This document shows positions 34,525-45,630 of a DNA stretch of 64,000 nucleotides, one piece after another; positions within the stretch are counted from its first letter, which is position 1; every line of letters begins with the position of its first letter. Source of the stretch: Ignelater luminosus (taxonomy: Eukaryota; Arthropoda; Insecta; Coleoptera; Elateridae). The stretch spans positions 22,887-86,886 of the forward strand of contig VTPC01091317.1 in the NCBI GenBank assembly GCA_011009095.1, in the 5' to 3' direction. The notes below the pieces were generated by a model. The model was given only the letters and a program-made list of their open reading frames with translations, was not told the origin of the DNA and ran no database searches. The position numbers and the translations under genes were made by a program.

Positions 34525-36419
34525 CAGTGTCCGAAAAGTATGGAATATCCTTTATATCTCAGTAAATATGCATTTTATGGAGAAATGTTTTCTATAAAAG
34601 TTGTTTAGTGTTTAGTTTTACATTACAGGGCAATACCAAATAACTATTTTTTTAAAAAACAAAAGCGCAACGAATAATGCTTCAATTTTTTTTAATGGGA
34701 AGGTATCCCTTTATTGTACTAATTTGATAGAGAATGTGTTTCTCTTTTCAATAATGTAAAACTTTGATACACTTGCATAAGTAAATTTTGATTAAAACGC
34801 AAAAAATTCTTTGAATAACGCTTAAAACTTTATTTATTCATCTGTTACCTTTCCAGACGCGGTCTTTTAAACTTTTAATATCATGTAGTCACATTATGGT
34901 CGGTGTGATACATTTTAGTTTGTTGCAACAATTGAATGCGACGTAGAAATGTCAGTTAATAACCGAACTAAAGCAAAAAATTATTTGTTTAATTAATTTA
35001 AGCATTTTGATTAACGTGAGGATAACAGAGTTACAAAAATATTACTTGCTATGGATCATTTATCAGAAAATCATCGTATCGAAATTTTAATGATGCTGGG
35101 ATATGGAGACAGAAAGAGAACACAGGAGAACGTTTGCAATTTGTTTAATAACGTGCACCCCGAATACCATATTTTTCAGTCTACTGTAAGTAAAATTTTG
35201 CATAAATTTCATGAGACGGGTTCTGTCAAAGATCGTCCAAAAACAAGCAGACCTAAAGCTCTAAATAATGAACAACGTGAGAATATAATGTTGGCTGTCG
35301 TGGAAAATCCACATGTTTCTGTTCGACAAATTGCTCGTGAACATACTTTGAAGAAATCCACTGCACACGAAGTTCTAAGAAAGGAGAAGTGGCATGAGTA
35401 TAAACCTTGTATAGTTCAAGAATTATTAGAAGATGATTTAGATCGAAGATTGCAATTTTGCGAAGAAATAACACATAGGCTTCACAAAATTGCAAATTTT
35501 TATAAAAATATCCTCTTCACTGATGAGGCAACGTTTCGTTTGAATGGTACCATTAACAAACAAAACACGCGCTACTGACCTTCGCTAAATCCTGACTGGT
35601 ATGTAGAAGGGCACACCCAATATCAGCAGAAAGTCAATGTCTGGGCAGGAATTATTGGAACCCAAATTTTGGGACCTTTTTTTATAGAACATAATTTAAC
35701 AGCGGATTTGACTTAGTTCCTGCTTTAGCTGTTCTATTTCCTAATGAACTAGATCCAGATGTACCCCATAACAGAATATGGTTGCAACAAGACGGGGCTC
35801 CTCCTCATTTCGGAATTAATGTCCGACGGTTTCTTGATAATACTTTCCCTTATCGATGGATAGGCAGAAGTCCACTCGATTTTTTTCTGGGGGGCCATCT
35901 CAAAAATATGTCGATATGCTTGAAGATATTGAAACTCTAAAAGACCGTATTAGAACAGAGATTAGAGCTATCATACCAGAAACGATTCAAAATGCAGTAA
36001 ACGAATTTGAAAGACGACTTTATCATTGCCAAGCTGTGAATGGTGCACACTTTGAACAACTTCTATGAACTGTAGAGTAGTTATACAAAATTTTTAATTC
36101 GTAACAGGTGAATATTGAAATAAGCTTTCAAACAAATTTTTGCGTTTTAATTGAAATTTACTTATGTAAGTGTATCAAAGTTTTACATCATTGAAAAGAG
36201 AAAAACATTCTCTATCAAATGAGTACAATAAAGGGATACCTTCCTATTAAAAAAAATTGAAGCATTATTCGTTGCGCTTTTGTGTTTTTAAAAAATAGTT
36301 ATTTGGTATTGCCCTGTAATGTAAAACTAAACACTAAACAACTTTTATGGGAAACATTTTTCCATAAAATACATATTTACTGAGATATATAGAATAGTCC
36401 ATACTTTTCGGACACACTG
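34525..36419 (+). mobile_element. mariner element 2 with about 290-bp terminal inverted repeats
   Basis: 1895 bp, flanked by TA at 34523-34524 and 36420-36421. The left end begins CAGTGTCCGAAAAGTATGGA and the right end, reverse-complemented, CAGTGTGTCCGAAAAGTATG. The arms stay highly similar for about 290 bp (about 34525-34812 and 36130-36419), including CAGGGCAATACCAAATAACT and ATCCCTTTATTGTACT. Long TIRs of this kind are unusual for classical mariners, which have about 30 bp. The element is inserted at the worn right end of the foldback element and carries a broken transposase. Confidence 0.9.
35051..36068 (+). pseudogene. DD41D-type mariner transposase, broken
   Basis: Starts at ATG 35051 (MDHLSENHRIEILMMLGYGD) with an HTH region (STVSKILHKFHETGSVKDRP, HVSVRQIAREHTLKKSTAHE), then the first catalytic block LFTDEATFRLNG. 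An in-frame TGA at 35576-35578 replaces an expected Trp. In the same frame follow VNVWAGIIGTQILGPFFIEH, a TAG near 35716, and the second block QQDGAPPHFG. After RWIGR the expected segment ending in the third block is missing about 13 codons and jumps directly to SPLDFFLGGHLKN. The end, AIIPETIQNAVNEFERRLYH to HFEQLL, is in another frame. Family members without the deletion have 41 residues between Asp 2 and Asp 3 by my count of the remembered consensus, hence DD41D. Confidence 0.85.
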
Positions 36420-36421
36420 TA

Positions 36422-38202
36422 GAATGAGGTAAACAAGTACGTTGGTATTCTGTAATGCATAACAAAGAAATGTATTTACACACTTACTCGTAACATATCA
36501 TAATAACTACAAAATATTTACACTATAAAAGATCAAGAAATAAATCTGATGAAGAAAAGAAAGCAAGAAACAAGTGCAAATAAACTTACAGTGTGTCTTA
36601 TCTTTTATGAACATATCCACTATTTTTGATCTTTATTCTTAATATTGATTTGATTTCAAATTAATATCAGTTATACAGTACTTTAAAAAGGATTTTGATA
36701 CTTTTAGAAAAATGCTATTTTCATTGATTTGTGTTAGTGAAATATTGTTCTTTCTCGTTTCATGTTATAATGATGTGTGTTAAACATGTAAAGACCACTT
36801 GAATCTGTTAAAAGATCTTACGCAATGAAAAACACCTGCTGCATCCCTCCAGAGACACAATGATTACTACTTCTCACTATTTCGATTTTTTTACCAAATC
36901 TGATCATTTTACGAAGATTACTTAAATAGTACATGCTTTTTTGATGAATTGCCCCAAGAGTTTTTAAAGAGTAACTTTGATTCGTATAAACAATAAGGGT
37001 TAATTATATCTTTTTTATATTTGATGACTAACTAAGAATAGTATAAAAATGCTATAATAAACAAGAAGTGGTTTGCTTTGTTAATGACATTACATATTTA
37101 CATAAATCAAAACTTTCAACTGGAGGTAAATTCCAAAGTGATAATTTAATATTTGTTGTATGAATACGACATTTGAGTAAATAACTACTTGCATAACAAC
37201 TCTTCAGATTTTTTTGTGCTGTGAAGGTGTAATTATTACTCAATTATTTAATTATTCATACATTTATGTAGTTCAGTTTCAATAAATAATGAGCAGATTG
37301 AATCATTTATATTTCTTATGGTACGACAATTCTAGGAAGTTTATTATATTTATTATATAATCGTTAATTGATTAGAAGATTGAAGTTTGTGTCAAATTGA
37401 ATGCCTTAATTTGAAGAATATCTAGGAAATTATTATAGAAGACGCATTTGCAAAAAAGAATGATATTTTAATAAATAACAGTGACTTTATTGAAGCTTAA
37501 TTTACTTATAATTGTTACTTACCATACAAACTGCATGGAAGTGATTAGTCAGTAACTTGTTATTCATAAAAATATTAAAAAAAATACAATAATCTTTTCT
37601 AAATTATTACACGCTTAATTTTAGCCTTGATGTGTCAATCTAAGTCCTGTGTCCTTTAGTGAGCTTTTTTTCTTTCTTGTCCCCACACGCCTCCAAATTT
37701 CTCTGCTTTTCTAGCTTGCACTTTTTGCACTTCTATTTGTCTTTCATTGCTTTTTGATGCTTCTGCTATCTTATTGTGGTAGGTAGCAGATCAATATTCC
37801 TACATTCGTTCTCTGTGATTCCTACACCGTAATAAACAATCTGACACTTTCTTGACTTCGCGTGAAAAGTTCGTTGTGTTTGTTAGTGAACGTCTGCATT
37901 TCTTTTTACATATTAATTTTAAACCTTTGATAGATCTTAGGTAATTATATTTTTAGACAAATTACACCACAACCAATTTATCTTTGTTTAAGATTTTTAC
38001 TAGTTTGCATAACTTCAGGAATAAAAAAATTATTATCTCTCTAATGTGTGTGCATACACTTCAAATCCTGAGTGGTGTTGAGTTATTTTCTGGTGTCTGA
38101 ACAGGTAAACATATTCGAAAGTCCAATTATATTTTCTTAAATTACTAATTGCAAGTGAAAATGTTGTTCAATGTTACTTACCGATCTAGATCACTAATAC
38201 AG
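36422..38202. other. No gene seen
   Basis: AT-rich sequence between the mariner cluster and the next repeat. No coding exon, RNA gene or bounded repeat recognised. Confidence 0.6.
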
Positions 38203-38615
38203 TGTGCCCCAGATTTAAAGATCCCTAAAACATAAGAGATACGAAATCGGTTTTCAAAAAAACTCTACAGCTTACAAGATATTAGCTAAAACTAAAATAT
38301 TCAATTTGCTTTAATTATCTTAGCTAACGAACAAAAAAGCAAAGAAAGGCAAAGGGTAACTTTAAAGGAACCTGCCCCGGAATACATATCTTTTGTTTTG
38401 CTTCGGCGGTGAAGCATAAATACAGACCTTTTTAAATAGAACACTTACTTGGGTTTCATGTTATTGAATAGCAATGTTTTTCGATGATCTAAAGTTTGAT
38501 ATAGTTATTCTTTTGTTTTAAAAAGTTATGAAGTGAAAACCATGTGTAATCATGACATTAACACATGACAGTCGTTGGTTTTTATCAAGTAGTTCCGTAG
38601 TTCAGTGTTGTTTAT
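38203..38615 (+). repeat. Half copy of MITE family A
   Basis: Begins CAGTGTGCCCCAGATTTAAA after TA (38201-38202) and then follows the reverse complement of the right half of the element at 6835-7690. Shared landmarks are AAGAGATACGAAATCGGT, TCTTTTGTTTTGCTTCGGCG with GGTGAAGC, and TATTCTTTTGTTTT followed by AAGTTATGAAGTGAAAA. Only one half is present. Confidence 0.75.
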
Positions 38616-38999
38616 ATTTGTTTAAAATGCTCTGATGAGCCCTTGGGCGTAAAATATAGATGCTTATCATTTCTGTGTGATTCTGCCAAGCCTGTAGCAT
38701 TTTGCTTAAATAAATTTTCTTAAATTCTAAAATATAAATTATAAAATTGTAAATTAAAGACCGATTGCATGGGTAACGTCCGAGTGCCGAAAAACAAACG
38801 TTTTGTAGCAGTTTTTACATAGTAGGTAGTGAGTTCAAAAAGGCGTAGTCAGTGCCCTGTACAATCCAGCTGCCGCTGCTTTCAATTCTTAAACAATGTC
38901 TTTGAGACTCATAATTACAATAAACTTACTGTTTTGAAATTGAAAATTGCATATTTCCAATCATGTTCATAAAAAGTCAGTTCTTTTGAAGAGGTAATC

Positions 39000-40500
39000 T
39001 GCTGAGAATATTAGAAATAGAAGATAATTACAGAAACAGAGATGTGATAAATCTATACCAAAGTGTATAGCAGAAGAAGAAACGATACCAAGTTAATCCA
39101 GTATTCCACAAAAATAGTAATGGAGAGTTCGTAGGAAGAGAGGAAGAGGTTTTAGAATCGTGGAAGGAATACTTCAAAAAACTACTAAATGAAGAAGAAG
39201 GCAAAGTGAAGAAAGTGTAGAGAGTGAGAACAGAAACCAAATGTAAGACGAAGAAGAAGAAGAACCACCACGAAGTCTGACAAAAGTAGAAGAAATCATA
39301 AATAAACTAAAGAATAATAAAGGTTCTGAAACCAATTAGCTGCATAGTAGAAAAAATGTGGATTCAAGAAGAAATACCCTAACGTTGGGGCGAAGCAATA
39401 TTACCTCTAATCCAGAAAAGAAGAAACAATATTGAGTGTTCAGACTACAGATCACTAACACTTGTAAATGAGGCGTATACGATTTTGACCTCATATATAA
39501 AAATAAATTTATGAAAATCGCAGCAGAGGAGTTAGGAGAATTCCAAAACGGTTTTAGATAGAACCGACAAAATTAAATATTCAGGAGAAGAAGGAAATCC
39601 AGGTGGAAAGCTATAAACATGTAGATTTCAAACAGACATCGATAAGATAAAGAGGAAAAAAACTTTATAAAACATTAACAGAATTGGGAGTAAAGAGAAA
39701 ACTGATAAGGATGGTAAAAGTCACAGTTAGTAGAATGACCAATAGTGTATGAATAAGAGAAAAACTAACGAAGGAATATTATTAGCTATGCGTTAGAATA
39801 ACGTAATAACAAAGGTCAAGTTAAATATATCAGGTTTAGTATACTATAAGCTTCACCATTGCAGATGATCTGGCGGTTGTACCTAGAAGCAAAACAGAAT
39901 TAAAGAAAGTCACACGAAAGTTACGAAAGAAGACGCGCTTGTAATGGAACTACAAGTAAATTAAAGACAAACTAAATACATGTTGTAGACAAATTGATAG
40001 TTTGACAATCGAGGAGTATTGAGAATAACAATACGGATAGAGGAAATAGAAAAGACTTATAGTTTTGAGAAAGTGGATCAACTTACATATTGGGATACAG
40101 AAAAAAGAAATACAACATAGATTGATGGTAGGAAATCAAAATGTATATACACTCAAAAGATTTTTAGTGAAGTAAAGGTATATTAAGAAGGCTAAAAGTG
40201 AAAATTTATAAGAGTGTGGTTCTACCACTAGTAACCTTTGCATGCAAAGAGTGGTGAAACAAAAGATGCCCAAGAGTGTAAGAGAGAAAAATACTTAGAA
40301 AATATATGGAAGTAAAAAGTTACATGACGGATGGGAAAAAAGTAATAAAAAGCTGATAGAAAGTCGCGGTAAAAAGATGAAATAATAAACGACGTCATAG
40401 AGAGTAAGATTGCAAAGTAGAGAAAAAGCCACAAACAAGAAGGAGTGGAAGAAAGTAGTTAACAAAAAGGTTGCAGATGCTTTTAGACACAGAAGCTAAA
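39000..40500 (+). pseudogene. LINE ORF2 relic (reverse transcriptase)
   Basis: Heavily mutated non-LTR retrotransposon ORF2 on +. In changing frames I read NPVFHKNSNGEF and ESWKEYFKKLLNEEE (linker before RT), ECSDYRSLTLVNEAYTILTS (RT blocks 1-2), ELGEFQNGFR, and FTIADDLAVVPRSKTELKK at about 39852-39908. In the last of these the catalytic YADD has become IADD. Then come FEKVDQLTYWDT, RRLKVKIYKSVVLP and a C-terminal RRSGRK. Order and spacing match a full RT domain. Stops and frameshifts are frequent. It may belong to the same family as the relic at 1-1990, but the overlapping parts are too worn to be sure. Confidence 0.8.
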
Positions 40501-43500
40501 CATATAAATATAACATGTCTGTAATACATGTCGTAAGGCATATTTTATTTATCTAGGGAATACAGTAATGTGCTGCTTTGGCTAGGGAAGGTAAGTGGTG
40601 GTTATCTTTGTGCCACAAAACTTTACTCTGAAAGATATCTACAGGGATGCCATTCCAGCTACCACGTAGTTCATTTAGCGTTTGGAAAACGAGGCAAGTC
40701 CGAAATACCCGTAGAATATATAACATCCTGAAGACACTACCTTCCGTCTCACCACTCAGTAGTACAAGAGCTCATGCTAGCAAACGAATTGAGAAGAATA
40801 GAAGTTTGTAGCTACTGAAAAGCCACGAAGCAAATCTTTCTAACAGCATATGGTCAGACAAAAAGATTTTGAAGCAAGATGGAATATTTACGCAGAACAA
40901 AACTACTAAATTAATGTATGGACTAGCACAGTAGGTCAACATTTAACCTGGTTACACTTGTTGTTTTCTTTTAATGTAAGGCAAAGATGGAGGTGTTAAT
41001 GTAAATGATTAACTAAATATTAATTTTTCTGAAAGGTAAACAGACCGTGGATTACTAAATTGAACTGCACGATCTATCAACTTAGATCCTGTAGATTTCT
41101 CAAGGGTATTTGTTAAAAATGAAATGTATGCCATTCTAGTAAAAAAAGGTCAGATATTTCGAGGAAAAACTGTATCAAGCAAGCCCAGATTAAATGCTTC
41201 TACAAGTAGCAGAGTACCGCATTGGTATGAATAGGAAGGTTTCAAGCAATTAAATACATTAATTCAAGTGGAAAATGTTTATATTTCAACCTTTTTTATT
41301 TTCCTTATTCTTCTTGAAATGCATCCTTTTATCTTCTTTTTTCGATCTTTTGTTCCTTTCTAATAAAATTAGGCTGCATTAGAATAACTGTTGTCTGTTC
41401 CGCAAAAATTGATGGTGGCAAGTTGTATTTGAGTTGACATGAGAAAATATCGCATAACTCTTGAAAGCATTTGCAATTGTTATTATCAAGAAATTTACAG
41501 TTTCGCATTTGCCAGGTAAAAATCCTGCAATATCAACAAACTTGATGTGCTCGTAAGTTTCGCTTTATTATTAGGAAACATTGCTTTGATATAATGTTGA
41601 AATTCCCATTTACAAATCTCAAATATTTGGTTTAATAAAGTTTTGTATTATTTTATAATTATTTTATTATCATAATTTGGAAATCGAGATTTGTAGTTTT
41701 ATGTTGAATGGGAATTTATTTCCATTATGATAAATGCCAAAAAGTAGAAATCTGGAACGTTGAATTAGTGATGAACTAGAATGACAAGTGCTGATCACAA
41801 TACACTAACCTTATAACTAATTGCGCGGTTTTATTTTTGTTTGTCCAGTTAACGCTCTTAGAACTTTACGTGTTGGTTTGCATCTGTTAAAGTTTATAGT
41901 TTTGAATAAAAATACAAACTTATTCAAATGCTTTTTTATTATTCTAACGTATATATTTACTGAAAATTATATTGTGTTTGTTATTACTTTTACTTGTAAA
42001 TTATATCGAAATTTATTTTTTGTATAGGTAGGTGTTACATAAAAATAGAGTATTAGAAAGATCTGACCAAGTAACTTTTATTAAAGATAAAAACATAAAT
42101 CACTTTCGTTTTGCTCATTTTTAAATTATTAGACATTTACAATATATGCGAATAGTTTTAATTGCTAATTTTTAGGATTTGGTTGAAAATGGTGTTTAGG
42201 GTAGTTTTTAAATAATGTAACAATTAATTAATTTTAAGACAAAATGATCGCTGCTATAAAAAAAAGAAGAAATGTAAGATTTCACTTCATATATGGTAGC
42301 ATAACCTCTGTTAAATAAACAAGTTGCTTTAATTAGGTTTTTAAATAATTACAAAATTAGTTGACTAATAAAATGACTCAGTCTATACACATCGTACATA
42401 TTTACTGAAGCTTTTCTCCCGATAATCAATAATTTCTAAAACCACCTTAACCAATAAACATTCGAATCACGTGTGCTTAAATTTTGATTAGATTTGGTAA
42501 CACTTGTGATTTAAAGCTAGTGATAAATTTCTAATACTACTATACATAAAGTGCAAGGTTTCCTAGTAATAAATTTGTTGCCATCTTAAAACATTCTATG
42601 CATATATTACAAGACAGTATATTCTTGTGTTCATTACATTAATTAATTCCATAACATTTAGTTTCGATTTGTAGTTGCACTTAAGACACCAGATAAACCA
42701 GAATTGAAAAACTTGTGAAATCAAAACGATACGAGAAAAAATTAGGGGCCACTATCACTTAAATTTGATATTTCCAGTCACATGAATGATAAACTTTTAC
42801 TGCAAGGTTGTTTATTTTGTTTATGTATACTTTCGTTGGAGCTGCTAATGTATGACGACGATATACCATAAACTAATACTTTACATTCAGTCACGAGTTT
42901 TAAGGGAAACTATATTATGGGTCAATGTTGAATTTTACCAATATCTCTCGATGTTGCTCAATTAGAGTGCACTTTTATTTACACTTTAGTAGTTGCTTCG
43001 ACCGGTATCTTTCAACTTTCTTTTTAAGTAAACACAAGCAATACATTTATGTTTTAGCGTTCCTCTCGATTTCGTTTATTCATTAAACCATTAACTTGCA
43101 TGTAATTATTTTTTCCCAGATGCAGAAAATAACAATTCGCCAAAGGAAACTCGTAAAAATTCACGTCCTCAGTGGAAAACCTCATCTCGCTTTGCAGGAA
43201 CCCGCAATCCATGTGTGTAAGGTGTGCTTCGCACACGGGCGGGTGGTATCTCCGAGAAATGACATTTTTATTTTATACGAGTAATACTTTGTTGTTATTT
43301 TGTTTTTGAACTAAGTAGTAATAAGAGCCGACAAAATGTTGCGTACTAGATGGGTGGGCTGATCGTTTTGATGCAACTTTCCACAGTAATAACAATAAGA
43401 AACACTAGTCAAGAAGTATATAATTCAAGCAATATATGTCAAGAATCCCTTATAGTTTTCGTAGAAGAAGGAAAACCTTAAATCTAAATAATTTTTTTTA

Positions 43501-44500
43501 CTTACTAGTTATGTTTTTTATTTACTTGTTATAGCCTATAAATGATACATTTTGTATTAATCAAATTGGCTTTAATCAAGGTTAAACTAATTAATGTTAA
43601 GTTTGATAAAAATAGTTATGTAACAAAATATTAAGACCTCTGTTAAACAAAAAGTACCTAATATACATGTATCATGAAGATTGCCTTGAAAGCTATTTGT
43701 GAACAAGTTTATTTAATTTATATTTTAGGCAAATTTACTATTTACTACTTTCTGATACTTTTTAGTGGCGTTGGACTAATAAATTATGTGTATTAGATGT
43801 ACAGAAATTAAGACTTTTACAAGCGTTGATCATTAGTTCATTAAGATTCCAAAATTGCAGAAAACTTCAGTGCATATATTATTACAATTTTAACGCACAT
43901 GTCGTTTGGCATAAAATCATGCTGTGTACTGTAAACAAATACTGTAACGAAAGAGATTTCTTCGTTCGCCTTTGTTACAGCATAGAGTCTTAAATCGTCT
44001 ATATTAGAGCAAATAAATGACTTTTATACTAGTGTCTATCTAATCATTCGGCACCTACTTTTTCTGAAACATTACTAACGTACCAAGAAAAATGGATTCA
44101 AACAATCTTTGTTTACAATACTTAACTCAAGCCATTGACAGATTGAGCGTCGCTACATACATAGCGATCTGCAAGAGTAGCCTTGTCTGAATTCTTCTTG
44201 TTTGAAGATACTTCCTCAAGTAGCTTCAATAGAATGCACAACACTCTAATAAAAATCTTACACAGTGTATTTGGCTGGTTTTTGGACCACTGATCGCTAA
44301 ATTTAGATACTAGCACAGATTCATACTAGAATACCTGTGTGACTCAATTGGTAATTCCTAAGTACTCTAAAAGTGTTAATACAGAGACAGAAGCCAGAAG
44401 AAGCTTTTACTAGAACTCATTACAAGTGTCAGCTTTGGATGCAGAAAGATCTCCTTTAATATATTTGAATTCTATGTTTGTTTCTGTTTGCAGGTATGTC
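40500..44500. other. No confident gene; one candidate terminal exon at 43120
   Basis: AT-rich DNA. Apart from the candidate exon at 43120-43220 I find no coding or repeat boundary that I can defend. The open frame at 41821-42027 is Phe/Ile/Tyr-rich and looks like chance. Confidence 0.55.
43120..43220 (+). CDS. Candidate terminal exon, unrecognised
   Basis: A strong acceptor (pyrimidine run then TTTTTTCCCAG at 43109-43119, with CATTAAC upstream as a possible branch point) precedes 101 nt open in one frame. It reads AENNNSPKETRKNSRPQWKT, then SSRFAGTRNPCV and a TAA at 43218-43220. The segment is less AT-rich than its flanks and reads like a genuine C-terminal peptide. No upstream exon, poly(A) signal or family was identified. 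It is an inference from splice signal and composition only. Confidence 0.25.
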
Positions 44501-44509
44501 TGGAACCAT

Positions 44510-45529
44510 CAGAAGCGGATTTAGGTTTGATTGCGCCTTAGGCCTATTTTGATATGGCGCCCTTTTTGTTTTTTAAAGGTGTATATAAAATATACAGGGT
44601 GTCCCGTAAGTGCCAATAAAGCTTCAGGTAAACATCTTCTATGAGTGCTTATTGCAAATCTGCAAAAAGAAAATTTCTCCTCAACTTAGTGTTCTTGTAC
44701 AAGTGGTCAAAAGTTAACATCTTTAACACTAAATGAACAGGAACCAAAAAAATCAAATCCAAATGAAACCATTACGAATTCAGCAAATGAATCTGTTGAA
44801 ACAACAATTAACCTTGATAAAGCACAGAACTGTTATGTTTCTCTTTCTGAAGATACTGTTAAAAATTGAATTACATTACCAAAAAATAGATGTGACAAAC
44901 ATGCAAGTCTTGGGTGTGCTGATAAATCCGATAAAATTAGTTCTTAGTTGCCAGCAATTGTTTCAAGTTTTGACAATTTTATGGTCCATTATCACTGGAA
45001 TAAAATTGATAAATCCTTGATTTCTTACGATACTTTGGTTCCATGTATTCGAATAATTTTGTAATTGCCTGCAGCAACGTGCCAAGTTTAAATTTCTTTT
45101 TTTGGTTCGTGTGACAAATCTAAGTACGTTGGAACATTCGTGTTTTCAATTTTGGCATCTACAAAGGTTGAGAGAGAGAGATAGACTGCTATCTGAAGCT
45201 CTATTGGCACTTACGGGACACCCCGCATAATAATAAAAATATAAAAGGCAATGCTGCGACAAAAGACAAAGAGTTGAAAAAAATCTATTCTATTTTTTTA
45301 TATTTTTGTAATTCCCGAAATTTTCAATTGGTCAATTAATATTTTATTTATTTCAATGTTAATAATATTTTTTAAACATCTCTAAAATTTTTTCATAGTC
45401 ACCGGGAAACTCCATGAATTTCGAATTTTTATCGTTTCTTAAATTTTGCGGCGTCTCAAGTTTTGGCGCCTTTCAAATCTTGTCGCCCTAGGCTCGGGCC
45501 TCGCGAGCCTAAGCCTAAATCCATCACTG
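44510..45529. mobile_element. hAT-like element with a nested MITE
   Basis: About 1020 bp. The left end is CAGAAGCGGATTTAGG and the right end, reverse-complemented, CAGTGATGGATTTAGGCTTA. Both then run into sequence mixing 'GGCGCC' and 'CTTAGG' motifs. The 8-bp flanks GGAACCAT (44502-44509) and GAAACCGT (45530-45537) agree at six positions, a worn hAT target duplication. No hAT transposase remains; most of the interior is the nested TA-type element at 44595-45225. Confidence 0.75.
44595..45225. mobile_element. TA-type MITE nested in the hAT-like element, with coding-like cargo
   Basis: 631 bp. The left end is CAGGGTGTCCCGTAAGTGCC (AATAAAG follows) and the right end, reverse-complemented, CGGGGTGTCCCGTAAGTGCC (AATAG follows); about 26 bp pair. 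The left flank is TA (44593-44594); the right flank now reads CA. Between 44726 and 45052 the + frame through 44732 reads LTLNEQEPKKSNPNETITNS, later YVSLSEDTVKN, a stop, LPKNRCDKHASLG, SDKISS, a stop, and LPAIVSSFDNFMVHYHWNKI. This looks like a decayed protein fragment that is not a transposase I know. Confidence 0.7.
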
Positions 45530-45630
45530 GAAACCGTACTGGTAACAGACTGTTCCAGGAGGAGGATAAAGAGGAGGAGAAGGAAGAGGAATTAGGTTAA
45601 AACTGTGTGCAGGATGGTGTAGAATAACAA

